A stretch of 64,000 bases of DNA from Desulfovibrio sp. OH1186_COT-070 (GTDB taxonomy: Bacteria > Desulfobacterota > Desulfovibrionia > Desulfovibrionales > Desulfovibrionaceae). Numbering within the stretch: position 1 is the stretch's first letter; each line of letters starts with the position of its first letter. Location of the stretch: contig NZ_RQYH01000002.1 in the NCBI RefSeq assembly GCF_003860215.1, forward strand, positions 62,001 through 126,000. The letters are read 5' to 3'. Below are positions 1 to 10,005 of the stretch, one piece after another. A program made the translations under genes and the position numbers. The notes below the pieces were generated by a model that saw only the letters and a program-made list of their open reading frames with translations, searched no databases and was not told the origin of the DNA.

Positions 1-495
1 CCGCCCGTCGATCCAGAACAGCAGCCCCATGCAGACCAGGGACAGGAACAGGCCCGAAATCGCGTCCGGAACAGTATGGGCCAAAATGGAGTTGAAACGC
101 CCGACTTCGTCCATGACGGCGCGGCTCAACTGACCGCTTTTCCCCTCCACGGAGGCTGGCACAACATGACGCATCCGCTCCACAAGATCACTGCGCAAGC
201 GGCACTCGGCCCTGAAGCCCGCCATGTGCCCGAGCACCGTCACACCCCCCTGCGCCATGAACCGCAGGATGACCGCAACGAGGACGCCTCCCGTCAGCCG
301 GAGTATGGTCCCCGTTTCGGGCGAACCGCTCCGGGCCTCTTCTGCAAGACGCCAGATCAGGACAAAAGGAGCGACTTCAAGCAGCGCTGCCAGACAGGCG
401 AGCAATATGGCCAGTGCCAGCTTTCCCTTGTCCGGCATTGCCGCCCGCCAGAAGATGTGCATGGGGTTTTGCATGTTCCGTGTCTTCGTTGGCAT
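1..495 (-). CDS. ABC exporter-type half-transporter, N-terminal membrane part (YbtP/YbtQ-like), cut by window edge
   Basis: The reading frame is open from an ATG at 495 down to base 1, giving 165 residues without a stop. It begins MPTKTRNMQNPMHIFWRAAM and continues with two hydrophobic stretches at about residues 27-45 and 62-80. A helical, charged segment ending in GKSGQLSRAVMDEVGRFNSI and a third hydrophobic stretch near the edge follow, which is the pattern of the first transmembrane helices and coupling loop of an ABC exporter (type I) fold. No ATPase motif is visible because the gene continues to the left. It lies 68 bp after the type II thioesterase on the same strand. Fused membrane-ATPase proteins at this place in yersiniabactin-type loci (YbtP, YbtQ) import the ferri-siderophore, so uptake is the likely role (inference). 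The frame is open further upstream and a GTG directly precedes the ATG, so the start is not certain. Confidence 0.75.
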   Translation of the reverse strand, partial: MPTKTRNMQNPMHIFWRAAMPDKGKLALAILLACLAALLEVAPFVLIWRLAEEARSGSPETGTILRLTGGVLVAVILRFMAQGGVTVLGHMAGFRAECRLRSDLVERMRHVVPASVEGKSGQLSRAVMDEVGRFNSILAHTVPDAISGLFLSLVCMGLLFWIDGR

Positions 496-563
496 CACCG
501 CACCTTTGCGTAAAAAATCGGGTTTCCGGCCTCTCCACAGAAACTGGCTGCCGACCCCTTCAT

Positions 564-1325
564 TCAGGCCATCCCTTCGTGAAGAAATTCTTTCAGGCGC
601 TCAAAAACCGCAGACATCACAACCGTGGGATGAGCCTGTATGAAAAAGTGCTCTCCCGGCAGCTTCAACATTTCCCATGAAGACGCGGCAAAACGCTGCC
701 ACTCCGCGACAATTTCCTCGGGAACCACCCGGTCGTCCCGGTAGGCAAGCGCAATCATCGGCGCGTGAACAGGACGAACGGGCTGGGGCGCCCACGTTTC
801 CAGCACGGTATAGTCCGCACGAAGGATGGGCTCGAAAACCGACATCAGTTCCTCATGTTCCATGACCTCCTGCGGCAACCCTCCGGCTTCAAAAACAAGA
901 GCCCTGAATTTGTCCTCCGGAAGGTTTCGGCAGGGGGGCAGCCAGTTTTTGTGCGGAGGCTCGGAAGCACTCACAAACAGGCATACCGGAGGGGGGAGAT
1001 TTTCTTGCTGAATGCGTATGGCCCATTCGGCGGCAATGGTTCCTCCCATAGAGTGGCCGAAAAGCGCGTATCTGTGCCCCATCCATCTGGCGGCGGCGGA
1101 GTGCAGTCCGGCGAGCAGCGTGGGCATGTCCAGCAAAAGGGGTTCGGACATGCGCGTCCCGTGTCCCGGCAACTGAACGCGGCAAATGCTCACCCCCGCC
1201 GGGGCGTGCTCCTGCCATTGCCGGAACAGGGCCGCATGCCCGCCCGCGAAATGAAGGCAGAACAGAATCACGTCGCCCTGCTCCGGTTCCCGATCAAAAA
1301 TAAGCCAAGGGCTGGACTTAGGCAT
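564..1325 (-). CDS. Type II (editing) thioesterase of the metallophore cluster
   Basis: An alpha/beta-hydrolase of about 253 residues. The nucleophile motif GHSMGG is preceded by the HFAGG oxyanion-type loop near the N-terminus, and a late GEHFF supplies the likely catalytic His. This matches stand-alone thioesterases such as YbtT, which release misprimed or stalled acyl groups from carrier proteins. The ATG at 1325 (MPKSSPW) overlaps the last codons of the upstream megasynthase and has a GGGGACGAG stretch as ribosome site. An ATG 24 bases upstream is also possible. It is translationally coupled to the PKS-NRPS gene, so it belongs to the same transcript. Family assignment is firm; the exact editing targets are inferred. 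Confidence 0.9.
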   Translation of the reverse strand: MPKSSPWLIFDREPEQGDVILFCLHFAGGHAALFRQWQEHAPAGVSICRVQLPGHGTRMSEPLLLDMPTLLAGLHSAAARWMGHRYALFGHSMGGTIAAEWAIRIQQENLPPPVCLFVSASEPPHKNWLPPCRNLPEDKFRALVFEAGGLPQEVMEHEELMSVFEPILRADYTVLETWAPQPVRPVHAPMIALAYRDDRVVPEEIVAEWQRFAASSWEMLKLPGEHFFIQAHPTVVMSAVFERLKEFLHEGMA

Positions 1326-4300
1326 GATTCTCGTCCCCGCCTGTTTCATACCAGTCGACCATCCGCGCTATCCATTCCAGCAACTGCTTGCGTTTCAGGC
1401 AGTTGGCGTGATTTCCGGGAGCGGAAATTCTGTGGACGCGGCTCGCCCTGGCCTTCCAGAAGGCCAGGCCCATCTCGTGCCCCACAATTTCGCTGCTCTC
1501 CACAAAGGCAAAGGGCACACTGATTTCCGGGTACTCCACATTTTCAAGAAGCACGCACAGGGCCGCAAGATTTTCGATCAGTTCCGGCGAAGAGCTTCCG
1601 GACATACCGATGACGACACCTTCCAGCATGTCGCGCTTCTCATGAAGGCCGGGGGGAATGGGCGTGCAGTCGATGAGAACAAGGCGATCCACAACGCGGC
1701 CGATCTGCCGCAGGCGCTCTGTGACCAACCAGGCCAGCAGCCCTCCCGCGCAATAGCCCACGAGCTTCAGGGCCCCCTGCGACTGCGCGTTGGATATCTG
1801 GCCGCTGATCCGGTCGACAAGGGTATCCAGCGTGTCTTCCTTTTGTGGCAGCACGGAAATGGTAGTGACGTTGCCCAACGGCCAGTACCGGGAAAAATCG
1901 TGGAAGCTGCTTCCATCCGTCACGGCATCGCCAAGACAAAACAACGTCTCCCCGAAAGCGGGCGTGCCCATAACGGTCACGCCGGACACGGAGTGCATAT
2001 CCATGGATTTTGCCATATCGCATATTATGGGGTTGTCGAACACGGTCTGGATCGAAAGCTTGAGGCCGTAACGGCGCTTCAGCAACATTTCCGCCCGTAC
2101 CGCTGTCAGGGAATCCGCTCCCAGATTGAACACATTGTCCCCGGCTGTGACGGGCGCTTCAAGCAGTTCTCCCCATACGGCGCAGAGCGCCTCTTCCACC
2201 TGTGATCCGGGCAGGGATTCCTTTGCCGCCAGCCGTCTTTCGAAGCCGCCGCTTTCAGACAATTTCTGGCGATCTACCTTTCCATTGGGAGTGAGCGGCA
2301 GAGATTCCACCACGTCAATGAATGCGGGGACCATGTATTGCGGAAGCCGCTCTTCAAGGAAGCGGCGCACCGCTTCCGCAGAGAGGCGGCTATCCCGGTT
2401 TTCGGACACGACGAAGGCTGCCAGTTGGCGGCCTTTTGCCAGAACAACGGCGCAACGGGATACCCCCGGCATGCCGTCGAGAATCGCCTCTATTTCTCCA
2501 AGCTCAATGCGGAAGCCGCCGACCTTGACCTGAGAGTCTGTCCGCCCGAGAAACTCTATGTCGCCGCCGGGCCTTCTGACGCCCATATCCCCTGTGCGAT
2601 AGATTCTTTCCCCCGTGTCCGGATGCAGGATAAAGGCTTCCGCTGTTTTTTCCTCATTGTGCAGGTAACCGAGGGCAAGGGCCGCGCCGCCAATGCACAA
2701 CTCTCCGGGAACCCCCACGGGGCAGGGGCGAAGATCCTTGTGGAAAACGTGGAAGCTTTGCCCCGCAAGCGCCTTGCCGTAGGGGATACTTTGCCATCCT
2801 GGCTGGGGGGAATCCGGCGGAATCTCGTGGCAGATGGACCAGATGCCCGCCTCCGTGGCTCCGCCCAGGCTCACAAGAGATGTGGAAGGCAGAACCCCGG
2901 CGCACTTCCGGGGCATCTCCACGGGGATGCGGTCCCCGCTCAGCAGGGCCAGACGGGGAGGAACAGCGGGCAACTCGCCCGATTCCAGCAGCATCTGCCA
3001 GAACGTGGGGACAGAGTTCCACAAGGTTACGCCATGCTTCTCCATGAGCTGACGCCAAGCCCGGGGATTACGGATATCGTTTTCCCGGGGAATGACCGTA
3101 ACGCCCCCCGCTGCCCATATGCCGAAAAAGTCATATACCGAAAGATCAAAGGTCAACGCGGACAAGGCCAGTACCCTGTCGTCCCGCGTGACGGCAAAAC
3201 GCCGATTGATTTCCCCCAGGGTGGCCGTGGCCCCGGCATGGCTCATCATGACGCCCTTGGGCGTTCCCGTTGTGCCGGAAGTAAAGATGACATAGGCGAG
3301 GCTATCGGACGCTGCCTGAAGGAACTTTTCAGGCTTGTCCGTCCGGACTGCATCTGTCTCGCCCACCGGAAAGAGCGGCAGGCCGTCCCAGGCGCCGGTT
3401 TTTTCCATGCTGTGGACGACAACGCATGCCGGCTTTGCTTCCGCAAGCACGGCCTGACGCCGCAGAAGAGGCCAATGGGGATCCACAGGCACATAGGCCG
3501 CCCCGCCGAACAAGACACCGAGCACGGCAACAGCCTGCCGCCAGCCTTTCGGCACAGCCACCGCAACCAGGGGTTTTTCTGTTCCACTGGTGGCAAGCGC
3601 CCCGGCAAGCCTGTCGGCAAGGCTGGCCGCCATGCTGAAAAGTTCCCGATAGGAAAGAACGCGCTCCACGTCAATGACCGCCGGGCGATCCGGCTGCTCC
3701 AGAACATTGCGCAAAAAGCCCGCGTGCAGAAGTTCAGCAGTTACAGATGCCGGAGCGCCGTCGTCCGCCGTATCTTCGATCCTGACAGGCGAAGGGGAGG
3801 TCCAGGCCAATGCGTCTTCGGCAAGCCGTTCAAGAAGTCCTGTGTAGGCGCTGAACATCCTGCCGATCATGCCTTCGGGAAACAGTTCTTCAACTGTATC
3901 CCAATAGATGCTCAATGTTCCGTCGCGGTCGTGGACATGATTGTCGATCCAGACCTGGGGCGTCTGGCTGATATTGAAGACCTCGCGGCCCAGTGTGGAA
4001 AATCCCGCAATAGATGAGGCGAAGCCGCTGTCCGCCATTTTTGCCAGCCCGAATGTGCTGGTAAACACAATGGGCATCCTGACGGCATCGGCGGGAGCGC
4101 CGTCCCGGATTTTACGCCTCATGACCTCAATGCCGCTTACCTGGCAGAATTTCAGTCCATCGAAGATACGCTGCTGGGCCTTCTTCACTTTTTCGGCAAA
4201 GGGTTGCTCTCTGCCTGTCTCGCAACGGATCAGCACGCTTGAAGTAAATTCGCCCACGGCGTTATTGATGTCCGGGTGGAAAGGGAGGCGCGTGAACACC

Positions 4301-7300
4301 GGGGCGTTCACCGTGAGTTCGGGGGAGCGGCTCCAAAGCCCCAGCACTTCCGCATAGGCGGCCAGCAGTGTGGAGGAAATGGTCACGCCGTTACGGCCGG
4401 ACGCTGCCTTCAGGGCCTCCCAGAGCCGGGGGGCCATCGTATGGTTATGCCGCACAAAACGCGGTTTCCTGATGGAGGCAGGGTCCTTCGACAGAGGGAG
4501 GTCCGGGGCAGGGGGCAGGAGCTTGCCCTCCTCCTGCCAATACGCTTCCGCTTCACGGAAAGCTCCGGTTTCCCGATAGCGGTCCAGTGCCGCTATGTAG
4601 TCGCGGAAAGAAACAGCTTCCGGAGGCAGGATTTTTCCCGGATCATGGTAAACGGCCGCCCATTCCGCAAGCAGCATGCTGATGCTCCGGCCGTCCATCA
4701 CCACATTGTCCATAAGCACGTGCAGCCGACACATGTTGTCCGGCAACAGGGAAACCTCAAGGTCAAAAAGGGGCCAGACGGCGGGATCGTGCACCTTGTG
4801 CGAAAGCCGGTCGCGCACATCCTGCAGCTTTGCGCGCCGTTCCTCCTCGGGCAGGCCCGTCAGATCATGCACTGTGATGCGGAACCGTGGTGTCTCTTCA
4901 AGCACCCGTTGCAGCCCTTCCTCCCCGATCACTGTCCGCAGGGCGGCATGCCGGTCGATCACCCGAAGCCATGCATCCTCCAGCCGCGGCACATCCATGT
5001 TTTCGCAGTCAAACTCTATGTATCCCTGGCAGGCGGTATTTCCCAAGGCCATTTCCTGACGACGGCCGACCCAGTAGGCTCTCTGCACATCCGTCAGCCG
5101 GAAAGGCTCATACCTCTTGTCCGGTTCGGGAATGAACAGTTCCGCCAGAGAGGCAACGGCATTTTTTTCCAACTTCAGATCAGGCAGCAGCTTCGCCGCG
5201 ATCTTTTCGACACAAAAATCCTGCAACAGGCTGCTTGGGGATATTTTGACGTCCAAGGCCTTTTCAAGCCCATCAACCATTTCGATGAACATCAGGGAAT
5301 CGACGCCCAGATCAAAAAGGCTGGCCGCACTGTCTATTGCTTCCGGCGAGATTTTCAGCAGTTCGGCAAAACGCCCCTTGAGCCATTTTTCCAGCACGTT
5401 CCGCTGTTCCGGCGCGGTGGGTGCGCTCCGAAGGCTGTCCAGGATGCCGTCCCGCGAGGAGCTCCCGCACTCACCGGCAGTTTGCACGCCGCTGTCCTGC
5501 CGCCCGGCAACGGCCCCGGAAGCAGGACGGGCAACATTGCTGAAATAGGCCGGAACGCGATGGCCGTACTGGCGCAGCAGCCGTGCCCAGTCAACTTTCA
5601 TCACGGCCAGATGTGGCACATTCCTTTCCTGAACGGCCGCCAGCATTTTCAGGCCTTCCAAGGGTGAAAAACTGTGCAGTCCGCCGTTTTTGAGGTGATC
5701 TGCCTGCGCCGGATCGGCCACTGTTCCGATATCGCGCCAAGCCCCCCAACTGACAGAAAGTGCGGGCAGCCCCTGCTCTCCGCGCCAGACCGCCAAAGCG
5801 TCCAGATACGCGTTGGCTGCGACATAATGTGGCAGACTGTAGCTGGGGACCACGCTTACGGAAGAGGAAAACAGCACCATCTGGTCCAGATCCATCTTGC
5901 GGGCTACGGAAATGCGATGGAGATTCCACGCGCCCAATACCTTGGGAGCCAAAATTTGCCAGAACGCACCCCAAGGCTTGTTCTCGTCCACATTGCTGAC
6001 CCGTTTGACCACGGCGCAGTGATAGATGGACCGCACCGGAGCTGTTTCTTCCAGGGCAGCGACAGCCCTCTCCAACGCCTGATAATCCGTCACGTCCGCC
6101 TGTATGGTTGTGACGGTGACCCCGCTTTTTTCAAGCTCGCGGAGCAGTTCCTTCTTCTCCGCGTCAGGGCTGTGACGGCTGAGCAGGGCTATCTTGCGAA
6201 AACCTCTGGCGACAAGGTCTTCGGCAAGAGCGAGCCCTATGCCCCCCAGTCCCCCGACAATCATCTGCCAGCCATTTTTGTCCGGCGAAAGCGCGCGCAG
6301 AGGTATTTCGGCAAGGGCACGGCGTTCAAGACGCGGCGTCTGCCATTCACTCCCGGATACGGCGTTGAGTTCCTCGCCGGAGCCGCTCAGAAGAAGATCA
6401 AAAAACCTACCCACAGTCTGCGCAGTTTTGTCCGCAAGGTCGTATTGCCTGAGGTGCAGTTCGGGATGCCCCATTTCCACCACGCGGTTCATCCCCCAAA
6501 AAGGAGCCTGCTGCGGATGCGTTATCTTTCGGGCCGCACCGCACGTTACAGAGGCCCAGTGCCATTCCACATCCGGCAGATCCGCCGCCTTGATTTCCGC
6601 GAGCAGTTGCAGCAGCCCGCCGCAAAGGCGCTCCTGTTCCGCGCAGTCGTCGGAATGCTCCGTCTCTCCCAATGCCCTGGCGTCCACAAGGGTGCAGAGA
6701 GGCTGCCCTTGCAGCCAGACCCGCAGATCCGCCGCCGTCAATGTTGCCGGAACATGCAGCATGTCCAGCCCGCGTTCCCGCGCCGCCCCTTCAAAAAGCG
6801 GGGCGTCGCCCGCGTCGGCCAAAAGCAGGATCCTGCCCAAGGGAACACGCCCTTCGCCTGCCTCCCTGCTTTCCCATACGGTCGCATAGGTGCAACTGCG
6901 GGGAAGGGCCATGGCACGTCCGTCCTGTGGCCGGAACCGGGCCGAAATAACCCTGTCGGGCAGCTGGGCGGAAAGGCTTTTTTCGTGCGGCAGAATCTGC
7001 ACGTCCACAAATCCCTCGGCAGCCAGGATATCTTTCCAGATCGTATTGGACGCCATGGGCTGGATGCCGCGCACGTCCTTGTCCGTAATATTCGGCAGCA
7101 GAAGGCCGGTTGTGATTTCTCCAAGAAAATTGGCCCGCGTGATTTCATAGAGCAGCAGCAGGCCGTCGGGCCGCAAAAGGGAAGAGGCATGGCGCACCGC
7201 TACGGAGAGGTCTTCCGCAGCGTGGAGCACGTTTGAGGCGATGACAATGTCATGGATGCCGGCTTCAAAGCCCTGCTCCTCCGGCGGCACGCTCATGTCG

Positions 7301-10002
7301 TACCGGCCCGCGCGCAAAAAGCCGTATTCGGCAAAACGCTGCATGGCTTGGGTGAGAAATACGGGGGAAACATCCGTAAACGTATACGATGCGCGGTCCG
7401 GCGGAAGAAGGGGCAGGATGCGTTCCGTCGTGGCGCCGGTTCCCGCGCCTATTTCAAAAATGCGCACGGCTTCGCCGGACGCCGTACGATCAAGCCACTC
7501 ACGCACATGCTCCCGGACAAGAGCATTGAAGTATGCGGAATTGGGCAACTCCGAATAGATGCGCCTGGCTCCGCCCAGATCGCCCTTGGACATGAAGGTT
7601 TCACGCAGATCGCGCTCGCCCCGCAACAGTTCCGGCAAGCTGTCAACCGTTGAAAGCAGCAGGTTCTCCATAGCTCCCCAGACGTTCCATACGGGGGCGG
7701 CGCGTTCTTTGAATTCCTGAAGACGGGCATCGGAAACAGACTCAAGCGCCAGATAGGCATCGCCTTCACGCTGCAGCAACCCCTTGGAGTGCAGCGCGTC
7801 CAGCAGCCGTTCCACAAGCTGCGCGAATTGCGGCGGAATGCGCATGATTTCAAGGGCCTTGTCCACTGTCGCTGGGGCGGCAAAGCCCAAGACGGCAAAA
7901 GCGCGGGCCACGGCGGCGGCACAAAGGTCTTCCAGCAGGGCCTCCCGCTCCGCCAGCAGTTCAGGCTCCAGTATGTGCCCGGCCGCAGCGGCCATGCGGG
8001 CCGCGGCGTCCTGGGAAGCGCCCACCGGGTCCACAGGCGGGCGCTCCCTGCGCTGTGCCAGGGCATGGCAGTGCTCGACAGGACGGAAAGGCGTCAGGGG
8101 TATTCTTGTCCGCTCTCCCGCAAGAAAGGCTTCCCATACGATGTCCGCTCCGGCCTGATAGGCCTTTGCCGTTACGGACAAAAAATGAAGAGCCATGCGC
8201 CGGGAATCTCCTCCCTGCAGAATATCCGGCTTTTTGTCGTCAATGCCAACTGTCCGGAAAATTTCCGCCAGCACCTTGTCGCAAAAATCCTGCTGCGTCA
8301 CAGCCGAAGCCAGAGGCAGCGAAATCGCCGCCGCACGGCATTCCACAATTTCGCGAATTTTTTCAAATGATTCGCAAAGTGCGCTCAAAAAGGCATCCCG
8401 GCGGGCCGGAACTTCCGGCCCGGCTGCCGCCTTCGAGCCGTCGGACTTTTCTTCCGCCGTGCCTCCGGCCAACTCTTTTCTGATGGCGGTCAGAAGCTCC
8501 GCCCGTGTTGCACCCACCAGAGCCTTGCGGCAGGCAAGATGCCTGCGGCGGCTGGCGGCTGTCCAGCATGCATTGGCAATATCGGGGCAATGCTCAAGAT
8601 GCGTCTGCCATTTCTTCAGAAGCAGTTCCAGCCCTTCCGGGGTGGATGCGGAAAGGGGCAGGATGAACGGCCCTTGTGCGGCAACGGATTGACGATTTTT
8701 TTTCGGGGCTTCCTCCAGAATGACAGACACGTTGGTTCCACCAAAACCAAACGCGTTCACCATGGCGAAACGCCTGTCGGAATCCCAGGGAGCGCTCGCG
8801 GTCCGAATAACAAAGGGGGTTGCGTCCAGCCGCAGATCGGGGTTGGGAGTGTTGAATCCGGCAATGGGCGGAAGCTCCTTGTGTTCAAGGGCGAGCATGC
8901 CCTCCAAAAAACCGGCTATCCCTGCGGCAGCGTCCAGATGACCGATATTGGCCTTGACCGCGCCCAAGGTGCAGAATCCTGTTCTTGCCGTGCCGAAGGC
9001 CCGCGTGAGCGCCTCGACTTCAATAGGGTCACCTATGGCTGTCGCTGTGCCATGCGTGGACACGAATTCCACCATATCCGGCGGCACATCGCTTACAGCC
9101 AATGCCTCGGAGATGACCGAAGCTTCTCCCTGAACCGAGGGGGCCGTGTAGCCCATTTTGTCGGCCCCGTCATTGTTGACAGCGGTTCCCCGGATAACAG
9201 CCCGGACAACATCCCCGTCCCTGAGCGCCGCATCCAGTGGTTTGAGAAGAACGATGCCGACGCCGTTGCCGTTGATCGTTCCGTCGGCCTGCGCATCAAA
9301 GGGACGGCAGACTCCGGTTTTGGAAATGATAAGCCCCTCACGGTACCGATAGCCATCCGTCTGGGGCAGGGTAATGGACACGCCTCCGGCGAGCGCCATG
9401 TCGCATTCGCCGGAGAGCAGGCTCTGGCAAGCCAGATGGACGGCTGTAAGCGACGAGGAGCAGGCTGTCTGCACGGTAAGGCTGGGTCCCCTCAGGTCGA
9501 GGACATTGGAAATACGCGTCGCAAGATAGTCACGGTCATTGCCTATGGCCATTTGCAGGGCTTCTGTCGCCCGCCCTGTGCCTGCCCCCAGAATGGCGGA
9601 GGGCAGGTACGAACTGTGGCTGGCCGCCACATAGACCCCCACCCGGAGATCTGACATGCCGGAAGAATAGCCCGCATCCTCAAGCGATTCATAACCGCAC
9701 TCCAGAAGTTTCCTTTGTTGTGGGTCCATCAGTTCGGCTTCGTGCGCGGTGAGCCCGAAAAATGCGGCATCAAATTCCATGACGCCGTCGATGCGTCCCA
9801 TCGCCGTGATGTAGGTGTCTGTCTCAAGATCCGCGTCCGGAATGCCGCTGGCCTTCAGTACCTCAAGGCTGATGGTATCCGTGCAGTTTTTGCCGCTCCT
9901 CAAGGCTGTCCAAAAATCCTCAAGTGTGGCCGCTTTGGGAAAACGCCCCGCGGCCCCGATAACAGCAATGGCATCCACCAATTTTTCAGTATCATTATCC
10001 AT
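1318..10002 (-). CDS. Hybrid PKS-NRPS, KS-(no AT)-cMT-KR-ACP-Cy-A-PCP-TE, terminal module pair
   Basis: 2894 residues, similar in order to yersiniabactin HMWP1 but with differences. KS at about 10-430 has TACSSS, STHGTAT and IGHLDAA. No GHSxG acyltransferase follows; only linker-like pieces remain (about 480-500 and 620-640). The C-methyltransferase at about 665-1075 has EIGAGTGATTE, and the KR at 1245-1440 has GGLGGIG and Tyr1393 in PHYVAANAYLD. ACP Ser lies near 1567. The heterocyclization domain at 1635-2070 has DNVVMDGRS (DxxxxDxxS). The A domain at 2085-2540 has pocket residues D-L-Y-N-L-S-L-I-W, as for cysteine. PCP Ser is near 2627. The TE at 2665-2894 has GYCAGG, so the nucleophile is Cys2751 rather than Ser. 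Predicted job: add a malonyl unit, dimethylate and reduce it, add and cyclize the last Cys, and release the chain. It starts 3 bp after the previous stop, with GGGGAAG as ribosome site. Confidence 0.93.
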   Translation of the reverse strand: MDNDTEKLVDAIAVIGAAGRFPKAATLEDFWTALRSGKNCTDTISLEVLKASGIPDADLETDTYITAMGRIDGVMEFDAAFFGLTAHEAELMDPQQRKLLECGYESLEDAGYSSGMSDLRVGVYVAASHSSYLPSAILGAGTGRATEALQMAIGNDRDYLATRISNVLDLRGPSLTVQTACSSSLTAVHLACQSLLSGECDMALAGGVSITLPQTDGYRYREGLIISKTGVCRPFDAQADGTINGNGVGIVLLKPLDAALRDGDVVRAVIRGTAVNNDGADKMGYTAPSVQGEASVISEALAVSDVPPDMVEFVSTHGTATAIGDPIEVEALTRAFGTARTGFCTLGAVKANIGHLDAAAGIAGFLEGMLALEHKELPPIAGFNTPNPDLRLDATPFVIRTASAPWDSDRRFAMVNAFGFGGTNVSVILEEAPKKNRQSVAAQGPFILPLSASTPEGLELLLKKWQTHLEHCPDIANACWTAASRRRHLACRKALVGATRAELLTAIRKELAGGTAEEKSDGSKAAAGPEVPARRDAFLSALCESFEKIREIVECRAAAISLPLASAVTQQDFCDKVLAEIFRTVGIDDKKPDILQGGDSRRMALHFLSVTAKAYQAGADIVWEAFLAGERTRIPLTPFRPVEHCHALAQRRERPPVDPVGASQDAAARMAAAAGHILEPELLAEREALLEDLCAAAVARAFAVLGFAAPATVDKALEIMRIPPQFAQLVERLLDALHSKGLLQREGDAYLALESVSDARLQEFKERAAPVWNVWGAMENLLLSTVDSLPELLRGERDLRETFMSKGDLGGARRIYSELPNSAYFNALVREHVREWLDRTASGEAVRIFEIGAGTGATTERILPLLPPDRASYTFTDVSPVFLTQAMQRFAEYGFLRAGRYDMSVPPEEQGFEAGIHDIVIASNVLHAAEDLSVAVRHASSLLRPDGLLLLYEITRANFLGEITTGLLLPNITDKDVRGIQPMASNTIWKDILAAEGFVDVQILPHEKSLSAQLPDRVISARFRPQDGRAMALPRSCTYATVWESREAGEGRVPLGRILLLADAGDAPLFEGAARERGLDMLHVPATLTAADLRVWLQGQPLCTLVDARALGETEHSDDCAEQERLCGGLLQLLAEIKAADLPDVEWHWASVTCGAARKITHPQQAPFWGMNRVVEMGHPELHLRQYDLADKTAQTVGRFFDLLLSGSGEELNAVSGSEWQTPRLERRALAEIPLRALSPDKNGWQMIVGGLGGIGLALAEDLVARGFRKIALLSRHSPDAEKKELLRELEKSGVTVTTIQADVTDYQALERAVAALEETAPVRSIYHCAVVKRVSNVDENKPWGAFWQILAPKVLGAWNLHRISVARKMDLDQMVLFSSSVSVVPSYSLPHYVAANAYLDALAVWRGEQGLPALSVSWGAWRDIGTVADPAQADHLKNGGLHSFSPLEGLKMLAAVQERNVPHLAVMKVDWARLLRQYGHRVPAYFSNVARPASGAVAGRQDSGVQTAGECGSSSRDGILDSLRSAPTAPEQRNVLEKWLKGRFAELLKISPEAIDSAASLFDLGVDSLMFIEMVDGLEKALDVKISPSSLLQDFCVEKIAAKLLPDLKLEKNAVASLAELFIPEPDKRYEPFRLTDVQRAYWVGRRQEMALGNTACQGYIEFDCENMDVPRLEDAWLRVIDRHAALRTVIGEEGLQRVLEETPRFRITVHDLTGLPEEERRAKLQDVRDRLSHKVHDPAVWPLFDLEVSLLPDNMCRLHVLMDNVVMDGRSISMLLAEWAAVYHDPGKILPPEAVSFRDYIAALDRYRETGAFREAEAYWQEEGKLLPPAPDLPLSKDPASIRKPRFVRHNHTMAPRLWEALKAASGRNGVTISSTLLAAYAEVLGLWSRSPELTVNAPVFTRLPFHPDINNAVGEFTSSVLIRCETGREQPFAEKVKKAQQRIFDGLKFCQVSGIEVMRRKIRDGAPADAVRMPIVFTSTFGLAKMADSGFASSIAGFSTLGREVFNISQTPQVWIDNHVHDRDGTLSIYWDTVEELFPEGMIGRMFSAYTGLLERLAEDALAWTSPSPVRIEDTADDGAPASVTAELLHAGFLRNVLEQPDRPAVIDVERVLSYRELFSMAASLADRLAGALATSGTEKPLVAVAVPKGWRQAVAVLGVLFGGAAYVPVDPHWPLLRRQAVLAEAKPACVVVHSMEKTGAWDGLPLFPVGETDAVRTDKPEKFLQAASDSLAYVIFTSGTTGTPKGVMMSHAGATATLGEINRRFAVTRDDRVLALSALTFDLSVYDFFGIWAAGGVTVIPRENDIRNPRAWRQLMEKHGVTLWNSVPTFWQMLLESGELPAVPPRLALLSGDRIPVEMPRKCAGVLPSTSLVSLGGATEAGIWSICHEIPPDSPQPGWQSIPYGKALAGQSFHVFHKDLRPCPVGVPGELCIGGAALALGYLHNEEKTAEAFILHPDTGERIYRTGDMGVRRPGGDIEFLGRTDSQVKVGGFRIELGEIEAILDGMPGVSRCAVVLAKGRQLAAFVVSENRDSRLSAEAVRRFLEERLPQYMVPAFIDVVESLPLTPNGKVDRQKLSESGGFERRLAAKESLPGSQVEEALCAVWGELLEAPVTAGDNVFNLGADSLTAVRAEMLLKRRYGLKLSIQTVFDNPIICDMAKSMDMHSVSGVTVMGTPAFGETLFCLGDAVTDGSSFHDFSRYWPLGNVTTISVLPQKEDTLDTLVDRISGQISNAQSQGALKLVGYCAGGLLAWLVTERLRQIGRVVDRLVLIDCTPIPPGLHEKRDMLEGVVIGMSGSSSPELIENLAALCVLLENVEYPEISVPFAFVESSEIVGHEMGLAFWKARASRVHRISAPGNHANCLKRKQLLEWIARMVDWYETGGDENHA

Positions 10003-10005
10003 CAG

